Positions 57,507 through 64,000 of a stretch of 64,000 nt of DNA are shown one piece after another. This DNA comes from an uncultured Eudoraea sp. (GTDB lineage: Bacteria; Bacteroidota; Bacteroidia; Flavobacteriales; Flavobacteriaceae). The number at the start of each line of letters is the position of its first letter. Position 1 is the stretch's first letter. Below the pieces are notes generated by a model, which saw nothing but the letters and a program-made list of their open reading frames with translations, did no database searches and was not told where the DNA came from. Both the position numbers and the translations under genes were made by a program. The stretch lies in the NCBI GenBank assembly GCA_947258405.1, contig CAMYIE010000001.1, positions 186,001 to 250,000 on the forward strand. The letters run 5' to 3'.

Positions 57507-58886
57507 ATGCAGGCATTTAATAAAGTCCTCTCTTCATTGATCCCTTATGCCGAATGGGCGATGCTTTTCTTTGTGATCTGTGGAGGATTATATCTGGTTT
57601 TTTCCTCTCGTTTCTTACCCTACCGATACTTTCGCCACGCGATCGGTATCACTGCAGGTAAATACGACGATCCGGATGACCCCGGAGAGGTTAGCCATCT
57701 GCAAGCATTATCTTCTGCGGTGGCGGCAACCGTAGGTCTTGGAAATATATCAGGAGTTGCCATCGCCATTTATATGGGTGGACCAGGGGTGATCTTTTGG
57801 ATCTGGGTTACGGCAATTGTGGGTATGTGCATAAAATTTTATTCCTGTAGTCTTGCCATTATGTATAGGGAAACAGATGACAGAGGGATTCCTCAGGGAG
57901 GTCCGATGTACTATATCACCCAGGGTATGGGCAAGCGGGCCAAACCGCTGGCAGTGTTCTTTTGCATAGCCGGCCTGGTAGGATTTCTTGGGGTGTTTAC
58001 TGCCAACCAATTTACCCAAACCTTTATGAATGTGGTAAACCCCGACCAGTCTATAGCCTTGCTTGGTGAAACGAATTGGAAATGGATCGTTGGGATTTGC
58101 CTTGCCATTATTACGTCATTAGTGATTTTTGGCGGACTAAAGAAGATCGCAAAAGTAGCTACGGCGATAGTGCCTTTTATGGTAGTTTTATATTTCCTGG
58201 CTGTTGCGGTTGTTATGATTACTAATGCTGGGCAGATATTACCATCCCTACAGTTGATCGTTACCGAGGCTTTTAATTTTGATACCATGGTAAAAGGCGG
58301 TTTTTGGGGTCTTGTAATACTCGGAGTTCGCCGGGCCGTATTTTCCAACGAAGCAGGTTTGGGCAGTGCACCGATGTACCATGGTCAGTCTAAAACAAAG
58401 GAACCTATTCAGGAAGGCCTTGTGTCTATGTTGGGACCTTTCCTCGATACTATAGTGGTCTGTACACTAACGGCCGTAGTGATCATACTAAGCGGCGCCT
58501 ACCTTGAAGCCGAAGGCAATGGGATCCTTATGACCTTGATCGCTTTTGAGAAATCATTATTTGGAGTAGGGGATATATTGCTGATGCTTATCGTTTCAGC
58601 TTTTGCCCTGTCAACCCTGTTTACCTACTCGTATTACGGAGTAAAGTGCCTTAGCTTTCTAACCAACCCGAAGATCGGTAAATGGTTCAATGTGTATTTT
58701 GTGGCTACCATTATCTTCGCTGCAGTTGCAACAGTAGATCTGGTGATCAACCTAATAGATCTGGCGTACGCACTAATGTGTATTCCAAATATGATCGCTG
58801 TGCTGTATTTATCTCCGAAAGTAAATAAGGCGATGAAGCTTTATCGAGAGAAACGAAAAAGTCTGTTGTTATCTAAAGATTTATAA
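57507..58886 (+). CDS. Alanine or glycine:cation symporter (AGCS family)
   Basis: Sodium-coupled amino acid importer with about ten membrane helices, 459 aa. AGCS family stretches include SSAVAATVGLGNISGVAIAI, GGPGVIFWIWVTAIVGMCIKF, RETDDRGIPQGGPMYYI, and NEAGLGSAPMYHGQSKT. The substrate is probably alanine or glycine by family. Stands alone between the tRNA locus and era, with a palindrome upstream that could bind a regulator. Confidence 0.93.
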   Translation: MQAFNKVLSSLIPYAEWAMLFFVICGGLYLVFSSRFLPYRYFRHAIGITAGKYDDPDDPGEVSHLQALSSAVAATVGLGNISGVAIAIYMGGPGVIFWIWVTAIVGMCIKFYSCSLAIMYRETDDRGIPQGGPMYYITQGMGKRAKPLAVFFCIAGLVGFLGVFTANQFTQTFMNVVNPDQSIALLGETNWKWIVGICLAIITSLVIFGGLKKIAKVATAIVPFMVVLYFLAVAVVMITNAGQILPSLQLIVTEAFNFDTMVKGGFWGLVILGVRRAVFSNEAGLGSAPMYHGQSKTKEPIQEGLVSMLGPFLDTIVVCTLTAVVIILSGAYLEAEGNGILMTLIAFEKSLFGVGDILLMLIVSAFALSTLFTYSYYGVKCLSFLTNPKIGKWFNVYFVATIIFAAVATVDLVINLIDLAYALMCIPNMIAVLYLSPKVNKAMKLYREKRKSLLLSKDL

Positions 58887-58915
58887 TAGGGTCTTAATAC
58901 GCCATCTCAGAATTG

Positions 58916-58923
58916 TATCTTTG
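58916..58923 (+). promoter_or_regulatory. Candidate -7 box of the era promoter
   Basis: TATCTTTG matches TAnnTTTG and ends 4 bp before the ATG at 58928, predicting a leaderless or nearly leaderless era mRNA and excluding the upstream start at 58913. Confidence 0.5.
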
Positions 58924-58927
58924 TCCC

Positions 58928-59806
58928 ATGCATAAATCAGGTTTTGTCAATATCATAGGAAATCCCAATGTTGGGAAATCTACGCTTATGAATGCCTTTG
59001 TGGGGGAAAAACTTTCTATAATAACCTCCAAGGCACAGACTACTCGTCATCGAATCCTGGGGATCGTTAACGGAGAGGACTTTCAGATGATTCTCTCCGA
59101 CACTCCGGGCATCATTAAACCGGCTTATGGATTGCAGGAGTCGATGATGGATTTTGTAAAATCGGCCTTTGAAGATGCCGATGTACTTCTCTATATGGTC
59201 GAGATCGGGGAGAAGTCGTTAAAAGAGCAGCAGTTCTTAAAAAAGCTGAAAAACAGTCCGGTACCGGTACTCCTGCTCCTTAATAAGATCGATACGGCAG
59301 ACCAGCAACTACTGGAAGAACAGGTTCAGTATTGGCAAAATGAATTACCAAGGGCAGAACTGCACCCAATTTCGGCCCTTACCCATTTTAATGTCAAAGA
59401 GGTTTTTGAAAGGATCATTGAGCTTCTGCCTGAAGCTCCGCCATATTATCCGAAAGACCAGCTTACCGATAAGCCGGAACGCTTTTTTGTAAACGAGACC
59501 ATCAGGGAGAAGATTTTAAAATATTATAAGAAAGAGATCCCTTATTCAGTGGAAATCGAGACAGAAGAGTTTGTTGAAGATGATGAAATTATCAGGATCC
59601 GTTCGGTAATACTTGTAGAGCGCGATTCGCAGAAAGGGATTCTAATTGGCCATAAAGGAAGGGCATTAAAGAAAGTTGGGGTACAGTCGAGAAAGGAACT
59701 CGAGGCATTTTTCAGCAAACAAATATATCTCGAACTTGTAGTCAAGGTAGCGAAAAACTGGAGAAGTGATCCGCGCCAATTAAAGCGTTTTGGCTACCAA
59801 TCCTGA
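58928..59806 (+). CDS. era: GTPase Era
   Basis: Ribosome-associated GTPase needed for 16S rRNA maturation, 292 aa. G1 GNPNVGKST, G3 DTPG and G4 NKID form the GTPase domain. The C-terminal KH domain includes GHKGRALKKVGVQSRKELE. The start is set at 58928 (MHKSGFVNIIGNPNVGK) because a -7 promoter box lies between it and the earlier in-frame ATG at 58913. Convergent with the next gene, with only 1 bp between the stops. Confidence 0.97.
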   Translation: MHKSGFVNIIGNPNVGKSTLMNAFVGEKLSIITSKAQTTRHRILGIVNGEDFQMILSDTPGIIKPAYGLQESMMDFVKSAFEDADVLLYMVEIGEKSLKEQQFLKKLKNSPVPVLLLLNKIDTADQQLLEEQVQYWQNELPRAELHPISALTHFNVKEVFERIIELLPEAPPYYPKDQLTDKPERFFVNETIREKILKYYKKEIPYSVEIETEEFVEDDEIIRIRSVILVERDSQKGILIGHKGRALKKVGVQSRKELEAFFSKQIYLELVVKVAKNWRSDPRQLKRFGYQS

Positions 59807-59807
59807 A

Positions 59808-60305
59808 TTATATCTCTAAATCAAGAGTACTGCTCATAAAGCCATATAACTGAAGCATCTGTGGCTTGCCCTTACGTCTGCCGGCCCTGCCAAAACCATA
59901 GAGCACGAACCAAACGATGACCATAAAGACCATGGCTCCCACCTGAAAGCCGTAAGGCTCATCCAGGGCTGCATAGGAATAGGCCCAAATGCCAAAAATG
60001 ATAAAAAAGGTTGCCACCCCGAAATGGATGAACATAAAGAAGGTCCAGAGGGTGGGGTTCGGACCAAACAACCCATATAACCGCGATTGTTCATCATCTA
60101 CCTCGTTGATTTCCAGGTGTAGCTGAGGCGACCAGAAGTGAATATGCTTCTTATTGAATTTAATAAAGATATGATCGTCTAGCCGTTTAACTATAAGAGG
60201 ATCTGACTTGATATTCTCAAAGGAACTCAGGGCCGTCTCTTTTGGTTCTTTAAGTTGAATCTGGAACCTCGGCCTCAGTACAATATCATTGGGTAGTTGT
60301 TTCAT
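59808..60305 (-). CDS. Conserved hypothetical membrane protein between era and der
   Basis: Protein of 165 aa with two membrane helices (about residues 88-110 and 120-138). The N-terminal soluble part (about 1-75) includes the His-rich segment FIKFNKKHIHFWSPQLHLEI, and the C-terminus is basic then acidic. I do not recognise a named domain. The gene is convergent with era and divergent from der, so transcription from its own promoter in the 160-bp gap to der is expected. Confidence 0.82.
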   Translation of the reverse strand: MKQLPNDIVLRPRFQIQLKEPKETALSSFENIKSDPLIVKRLDDHIFIKFNKKHIHFWSPQLHLEINEVDDEQSRLYGLFGPNPTLWTFFMFIHFGVATFFIIFGIWAYSYAALDEPYGFQVGAMVFMVIVWFVLYGFGRAGRRKGKPQMLQLYGFMSSTLDLEI

Positions 60306-60419
60306 CGGCGGGTTGGTTTGGCAATTAAAAGGTAGCTATTTCTGCTAAAAAACGCAACGTATGTTTCAATTACCTGGATTAAAACATTGACGATCGATGC
60401 AGTTGGATCGATACACGAG

Positions 60420-60449
60420 TTGAATATACAGGCTTTAGTACTACCTTTG
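60420..60449 (+). promoter_or_regulatory. Promoter of der
   Basis: TTG (60420-60422), 19-bp spacer, TACCTTTG (60442-60449). Exact match to TTG-N17-23-TAnnTTTG, 17 bp before the ATG. Confidence 0.75.
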
Positions 60450-60466
60450 TCCACTAAAATTAAATC

Positions 60467-61768
60467 ATGGGAGCCATTGTAGCTATCGTGGGAAGGCCCA
60501 ACGTGGGAAAGTCTACTTTCTTTAACCGCCTGATTCAGAGAAGAGAGGCCATAGTGGATGCAGTAAGCGGAGTAACCCGCGACCGGCATTATGGTAAGAG
60601 CGACTGGAATGGGAAGGAGTTTTCCGTAATCGATACCGGGGGTTATGTGGTAGGTAGTGATGATGTCTTTGAAAAGGAGATCGACAAACAGGTTAATCTG
60701 GCAATTGAAGAAGCCGATGCCATTGTGTTTATGGTTGATGTTGAGACAGGGATCACCGGGATGGACGAAGAGGTAGCGAAATTATTAAGGCGTGTAAACA
60801 AACCGGTTTTTTTGGCAGTCAATAAGGTGGATAATGCCAAAAGGGCCGAAGATGCAGTGGAGTTTTACGGGCTCGGTCTTGGCGAGTACTATACGGTTTC
60901 GAGTGTCAACGGCAGTGGTACCGGCGAACTGCTGGATGAACTGGTAAAGGTGCTGCCCGAGGTTGAAGAACAAGAGGATGAATTGCCCAGATTTGCGGTG
61001 GTGGGGCGCCCCAATGCAGGCAAGTCATCTTTCATCAATGCACTTATCGGTGAAGAACGCTACATCGTCACGGATATAGCCGGGACCACCAGAGATAGTA
61101 TCGATACACGGTATAACCGATATGGCTTTGAATTTAACCTGGTGGATACTGCTGGGATCAGGAGAAAAGCCAAGGTAAAAGAGGATCTCGAGTTTTATTC
61201 GGTGATGAGATCTGTCAGGGCGATTGAACACTGCGATGTCTGTCTCTTACTTTTCGATGCCACAAGGGGATTCGATGGTCAGGTTGAGAATATATTCTGG
61301 CTGGCACATAGGAATAATAAGGGAATCGTGATTCTGGTCAATAAATGGGACCTGGTAGAGAAAGAAACCCAATCTGTTAAGGCCTATACCCAAAAGATCA
61401 AAAAGGCCATTGAACCTTTTACCGACGTGCCGATCTTATTTATTTCTGTCTTAAGCAAACAGCGTATTTATAAAGCTATCGAGACGGCGGTACAAGTATA
61501 CCAAAACAGATCGAAACGCATACCTACCCGAAAATTGAATGACGTACTGCTGCCGATTATCGCGCAAACACCTCCTCCCGCTTATAAGGGAAAGTACGTC
61601 AAAATAAAATACATCACCCAGTTGCCTACCTCATACCCACAGATTGCGTTCTTTTGCAACCTGCCCCAGTATATTCGCGATCCCTACAAAAGGTTCCTTG
61701 AGAATAAACTCCGGGAGCATTTTGATTTTAGCGGGGTGCCGGTTACTATTTATATGAGGAAGAAATAG
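60467..61768 (+). CDS. der: GTPase Der (EngA), double GTPase
   Basis: Essential 50S ribosome assembly factor with two GTPase domains and a KH-like C-terminus, 433 aa. Domain 1: [17 protein letters not shown]. Domain 2: [17 protein letters not shown]. The C-terminal part contains [17 protein letters not shown]. Consensus promoter upstream. The stop codon is followed within 7 bp by a heptamer array rather than an obvious terminator. Confidence 0.98.
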   Translation: MGAIVAIVGRPNVGKSTFFNRLIQRREAIVDAVSGVTRDRHYGKSDWNGKEFSVIDTGGYVVGSDDVFEKEIDKQVNLAIEEADAIVFMVDVETGITGMDEEVAKLLRRVNKPVFLAVNKVDNAKRAEDAVEFYGLGLGEYYTVSSVNGSGTGELLDELVKVLPEVEEQEDELPRFAVVGRPNAGKSSFINALIGEERYIVTDIAGTTRDSIDTRYNRYGFEFNLVDTAGIRRKAKVKEDLEFYSVMRSVRAIEHCDVCLLLFDATRGFDGQVENIFWLAHRNNKGIVILVNKWDLVEKETQSVKAYTQKIKKAIEPFTDVPILFISVLSKQRIYKAIETAVQVYQNRSKRIPTRKLNDVLLPIIAQTPPPAYKGKYVKIKYITQLPTSYPQIAFFCNLPQYIRDPYKRFLENKLREHFDFSGVPVTIYMRKK

Positions 61769-61775
61769 TTTTTAA

Positions 61776-61799
61776 GTGAAAAGTGAAAAGTGAAAAGTG
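61776..61799 (+). repeat. Tandem heptamer array GTGAAAA x3 plus partial
   Basis: Three perfect units then GTG, interrupted by a palindrome. The array resumes with GTGAAAA at 61818. Confidence 0.92.
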
Positions 61800-61817
61800 T
61801 CCCGATAGTTATCGGGA
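61800..61817 (+). repeat. 18-bp palindrome TCCCGATAGTTATCGGGA inside the heptamer array
   Basis: Perfect 8-bp arms around a GT centre. Flanked on both sides by GTG of the array, as if inserted with a 3-bp duplication or between units. Confidence 0.85.
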
Positions 61818-61885
61818 GTGAAAAGTAGAAGTGGGGTGTTGGATGTTTGGTGTAGGGAGTAGAGATTAAGTGTGAAAATTGTAAT

Positions 61886-61955
61886 TTATCCATTATCCAT
61901 TATCCATTATCCATTATCCATTATCCATTATCCATTATCCATTATCCATTATCCA
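61886..61955 (+). repeat. Tandem heptamer array TTATCCA x10
   Basis: Ten perfect head-to-tail copies, then one degenerate copy TTCTCCT at 61956-61962. Prone to slippage, so copy number may vary between isolates. Confidence 0.97.
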
Positions 61956-62112
61956 TTCTCCTACACTTACCTTCCGTTTACCATCTTAACTTCAGCCTTA
62001 TTCATAAGAGTATTCAGTAAGCAGTTGCAGTCTGCAGTATATCAATTTCTGCCCACTGCCACTTAATACTGCTAACTCATCTATTTTCCGTCAACCGTCT
62101 ACCATCTTCCAG

Positions 62113-62901
62113 CTACCATCCTCCGGAAGCACCGCCGCCTCCAAAGCCTCCACCTCCGAAGCCGCCACTAAATCCTCCACCGCCTCCAAAGCCTCCACCT
62201 GAAGATCCTCTACTATAGCCTCCGCGACCCATATTGCTCAGGATAATGATATCCCAGATGTCGAGTCCTTTCTTACGACCTCCTTTGCCGCCTCCCCGGT
62301 TGCCCCGGTTTCGACTCGAAAGAATGATCATGATGACGATAAATATGATGACGGGTAATAAGGCCCCGAAGGGAAAATGACTCACATTGTCAAAACTGCG
62401 GTCTTCCTTAAATTCCCCATTGAGCACTTGAAAAATAGCATCCGAACCTTTATCGAGTCCGGCATAATAATCGCCCTTTTTGAATTCCGGGATGATGACA
62501 TTCTCGATAATACGCCTGGAGAGCGCATCGGTAAGTTGGGCTTCCACCCCATATCCAGTATTAATGGCTATCCGCCGATCTTCCCTGGCCAGCAAGACCA
62601 GTACACCATTGTCTTTATCTGCCTGTCCAATACCCCATTTCTGACCCCATTCTGCTCCCAGGAAGTTGATATTCTCCCCGTCGGTGGATTTGATGATGGC
62701 GATGACGATCTGGGTAGAAGTACTATCTGAATATAAGATCAGTTTTCGTTCCAGGTTTTTTTTCTCCGAATCGCCAAGAAGACCTATATAGTCATAGACG
62801 CTGGTTTCAATACCTGGTTTTTCGGGTACGGTGAACTGCCCAAGGCAGCTGGTGCTTATAAAAAGTATAATCCAAAAGAACTTAGGCTTTTGAAATCTCA
62901 T
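62113..62901 (-). CDS. TPM-domain protein with glycine-rich C-terminus (YgcG-like)
   Basis: Exported, membrane-anchored protein of 262 aa: signal peptide, TPM domain (about residues 25-165; VYDYIGLLGDSEKKNLERKL and the NGVLVLLAREDRRIAINTGYG core), one membrane helix (about 178-196, FGALLPVIIFIVIMIIL), then a Gly/Ser-rich tail (GGGFGGGGGFSGG type). TPM domains resemble phosphatases and bind divalent metal in some members. The role is unclear. Overlaps the second TPM gene by 20 bp in a lemA-TPM-TPM operon. Confidence 0.9.
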   Translation of the reverse strand: MRFQKPKFFWIILFISTSCLGQFTVPEKPGIETSVYDYIGLLGDSEKKNLERKLILYSDSTSTQIVIAIIKSTDGENINFLGAEWGQKWGIGQADKDNGVLVLLAREDRRIAINTGYGVEAQLTDALSRRIIENVIIPEFKKGDYYAGLDKGSDAIFQVLNGEFKEDRSFDNVSHFPFGALLPVIIFIVIMIILSSRNRGNRGGGKGGRKKGLDIWDIIILSNMGRGGYSRGSSGGGFGGGGGFSGGFGGGGFGGGGASGGW

Positions 62902-63319
62902 CGCTCAGTTCGTTTCTGTCGTCAGATCTCCAGGGGAAATGTGCTTTGAGTTCACGTCCTGCACTAAGGACGCCTTCGACGATCCCCTGTTTGAAATCCC
63001 CATGCTTAAAATGGTTTTGCATAATATCCCGGGTGCTGTTCCAGAAATCGTCTGGGACGACATGGTCAATGCCATAATCTCCCAAAATGACAAACTTATG
63101 GTCGTGGACAGCTACATAAAAAAGCACCCCGTTCCTCTGTCTGGTATTATCCATCTTTAGTTGATGAAAAAGATGCTGGGCGCGTTTAAAATGATCCTTG
63201 GAGCTACTTGCTTCTATATGAACTCGTATTTCCCCGGAAGTATCCTTCTCTGCCTCTAAAATGGCAGTGACGATTTCCTGCTCTTCACTGGCCGACAGAA
63301 AGGATTCTACTTCAGACAT
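62882..63319 (-). CDS. TPM-domain protein, soluble
   Basis: Protein of 145 aa that is essentially one TPM domain without signal peptide or membrane helix. Core patterns are SASEEQEIVTAILEAEKDTSGEIRVHIE, QRNGVLFYVAVHDHKFVILGDYGIDHVV and FKQGIVEGVLSAGRELKAHFP. It lies 9 bp after lemA and overlaps the membrane-anchored TPM gene by 20 bp, so the three probably act together at the membrane. Confidence 0.9.
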   Translation of the reverse strand: MSEVESFLSASEEQEIVTAILEAEKDTSGEIRVHIEASSSKDHFKRAQHLFHQLKMDNTRQRNGVLFYVAVHDHKFVILGDYGIDHVVPDDFWNSTRDIMQNHFKHGDFKQGIVEGVLSAGRELKAHFPWRSDDRNELSDEISKA

Positions 63320-63328
63320 GATAATTTA

Positions 63329-63928
63329 CTATTCAAAATCAAATTCTACATCAGGGGCCTGGTCCGATCCGGGATCGGCCTGGTAGCGTGGCATCTCTTC
63401 AAAACCGAACCATCCGGCAAAAATACTATTCGGAAACTTTTTGATATGAACATCGTAGATATTGACACTTTCGTTAAATCGATTCCGCTCTACGTTGATC
63501 CGATTTTCCGTTCCCTCGAGCTGTGTTTGTAATTCGAGGAAATTCTGATTGGCTTTGATATCGGGATATCGCTCTACAGTGACAAGCAACCTCGAAAGGG
63601 CAGAAGACAAACCACTCTGTGCCTGCTGGAAATTGGCGAGATTTTCGGGTGAAAGATCGTTTACATCGATGGTTGTGGATGTGGCCTTGGCCCGCGCCTC
63701 GATGACGTCGGTAAGCGTTCCTCTCTCAAAATCTGCTGCACCTTGTACGGTTTTTACCAAATTACCGATCAGGTCGTTTCTGCGCTGATAAGAACTTTCT
63801 ACATTAGACCAGGCGGTTTTTGCATCGGCTTCATACTGTACGGCGGTATTGTTGAATCCAACAGCCCATTGATAAAGGCCGAATCCGATCACCACCAGGA
63901 TAATTAAAGGGATTAACCACTTTTTCAT
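63329..63928 (-). CDS. lemA: LemA family protein
   Basis: Membrane-anchored helical protein of 199 aa. One N-terminal helix (about residues 3-21) is followed by the LemA motif WSNVESSYQRRNDLIGNLVKTVQGAADFE, LSRLLVTVERYPDIKANQNFLELQ and the C-terminal FPNSIFAGWFGFEEMPRYQ, all diagnostic. Function unknown, but the lemA-TPM-TPM arrangement is common in Bacteroidota. First gene of the visible operon. Confidence 0.95.
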   Translation of the reverse strand: MKKWLIPLIILVVIGFGLYQWAVGFNNTAVQYEADAKTAWSNVESSYQRRNDLIGNLVKTVQGAADFERGTLTDVIEARAKATSTTIDVNDLSPENLANFQQAQSGLSSALSRLLVTVERYPDIKANQNFLELQTQLEGTENRINVERNRFNESVNIYDVHIKKFPNSIFAGWFGFEEMPRYQADPGSDQAPDVEFDFE

Positions 63929-63953
63929 AATCGTGTTCTTTAGTTAGTGTTGC

Positions 63954-64000
63954 TTAAAGTTGTTGCTTTATTTTGATAAGTTCTGTTTTGACTTTTTCCA
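63954..64000 (-). CDS. C-terminal end of a probable MerR-family regulator, partial
   Basis: The last 14 residues of a minus-strand gene are visible (ending EKVKTELIKIKQQL, stop TAA at 63956-63954). That ending resembles flavobacterial MerR regulators, which often precede lemA. The rest lies outside the window, so the name is tentative and the reading frame could be coincidental. Confidence 0.4.
   Translation of the reverse strand, partial: EKVKTELIKIKQQL

Larger units (their letters stand above)
61769..62112. other. Gene-free region, almost entirely heptamer-phased DNA
   Basis: No gene. From the der stop to the stop of the TPM gene the sequence is made of successive 7-bp-phased blocks: GTGAAAA x3, an 18-bp palindrome, TGGGGTG-type units, TTATCCA x10, then TGCAGTC/TGCAGTA, CACTGCC and CGTCTAC/CATCTTC-type units that reach the TPM stop codon. 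Confidence 0.75.

Noticed and set aside
58913-58927. Upstream in-frame start for era
   Set aside because: A -7 promoter box lies between this ATG and the one at 58928, and the family starts at MHKSG-like sequence.
61776-61962. Possible CRISPR array
   Set aside because: The repeats are 7 bp, adjacent and without spacers, and there are no cas genes in the window.

Overview
This window comes from the chromosome of a Bacteroidota bacterium, most likely a marine member of the Flavobacteriaceae. The evidence is the gliding/type IX secretion cluster gldK-gldL-gldM-gldN, lineage-typical families (HYC_CC_PP, DUF3347, LVIVD-repeat lipoprotein, flavobacterial LptE), promoters of the TTG-N19-21-TAnnTTTG type, and weak Shine-Dalgarno signals. 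Most of the window is ordinary, densely packed chromosomal sequence. The unusual material lies in a few intergenic islands near 43.5-44, 51.4, 55-57.5 and 61.8-62.1 kb.

Layout. 0-4.5 kb (minus): cell-shape operon mreB-mreC-mreD-mrdA-rodA, with purH and a GAF-type methionine sulfoxide reductase upstream. 6.7-14.9 kb (plus): a heavy-metal (probably copper/silver) efflux cluster with an HYC_CC_PP protein, CusA-type pump, outer-membrane factor, DUF3347 lipoprotein, PepSY protein and CusB-like adaptor. 15-21.7 kb (minus): groES-groEL, then miaB, a sigma-54 activator, lptE, a TPR-like protein and secG. 21.8-36.2 kb (mostly plus): LVIVD lipoprotein, topA, a degenerate ureohydrolase, gldKLMN, an FAD oxidoreductase, DUF983, an ABC-F ATPase and an LRR protein. 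36.4-42.8 kb: marR plus an RND tripartite pump and a small zinc-ribbon-like protein. 43-50.2 kb: flavin reductase, an OmpA remnant, and a second drug-type RND tripartite pump (minus). 50.3-56.4 kb: bestrophin, GH16 glucanase, CPBP protease, DUF819 and DUF481 proteins. 56.4-57.5 kb: an initiator tRNA locus littered with partial tRNA copies and a broken GIY-YIG nuclease gene. 57.5-64 kb: AGCS symporter, era, der, two TPM proteins, lemA and the tail of a probable MerR regulator.

Two signals stand out. First, the initiator tRNA locus (56.6-57.4 kb) has tRNA 3' ends, each with its own terminator, on both sides of a GIY-YIG reading frame that no ORF caller would report because a TGG-to-TAG type nonsense codon interrupts it. 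This looks like a decayed small element that targets tRNA genes. Second, at least five intergenic regions consist of DNA with a 7-bp period whose unit sequence differs between and even within loci, while the 7-bp phase is often kept for 90 bp or more. Short palindromes are embedded in both kinds of region. Other leads are a sigma-54-like promoter in front of groES, a metal-site-degenerate ureohydrolase next to gldK, and a 5'-truncated OmpA gene whose homology begins exactly at the stop codon of an efflux gene.
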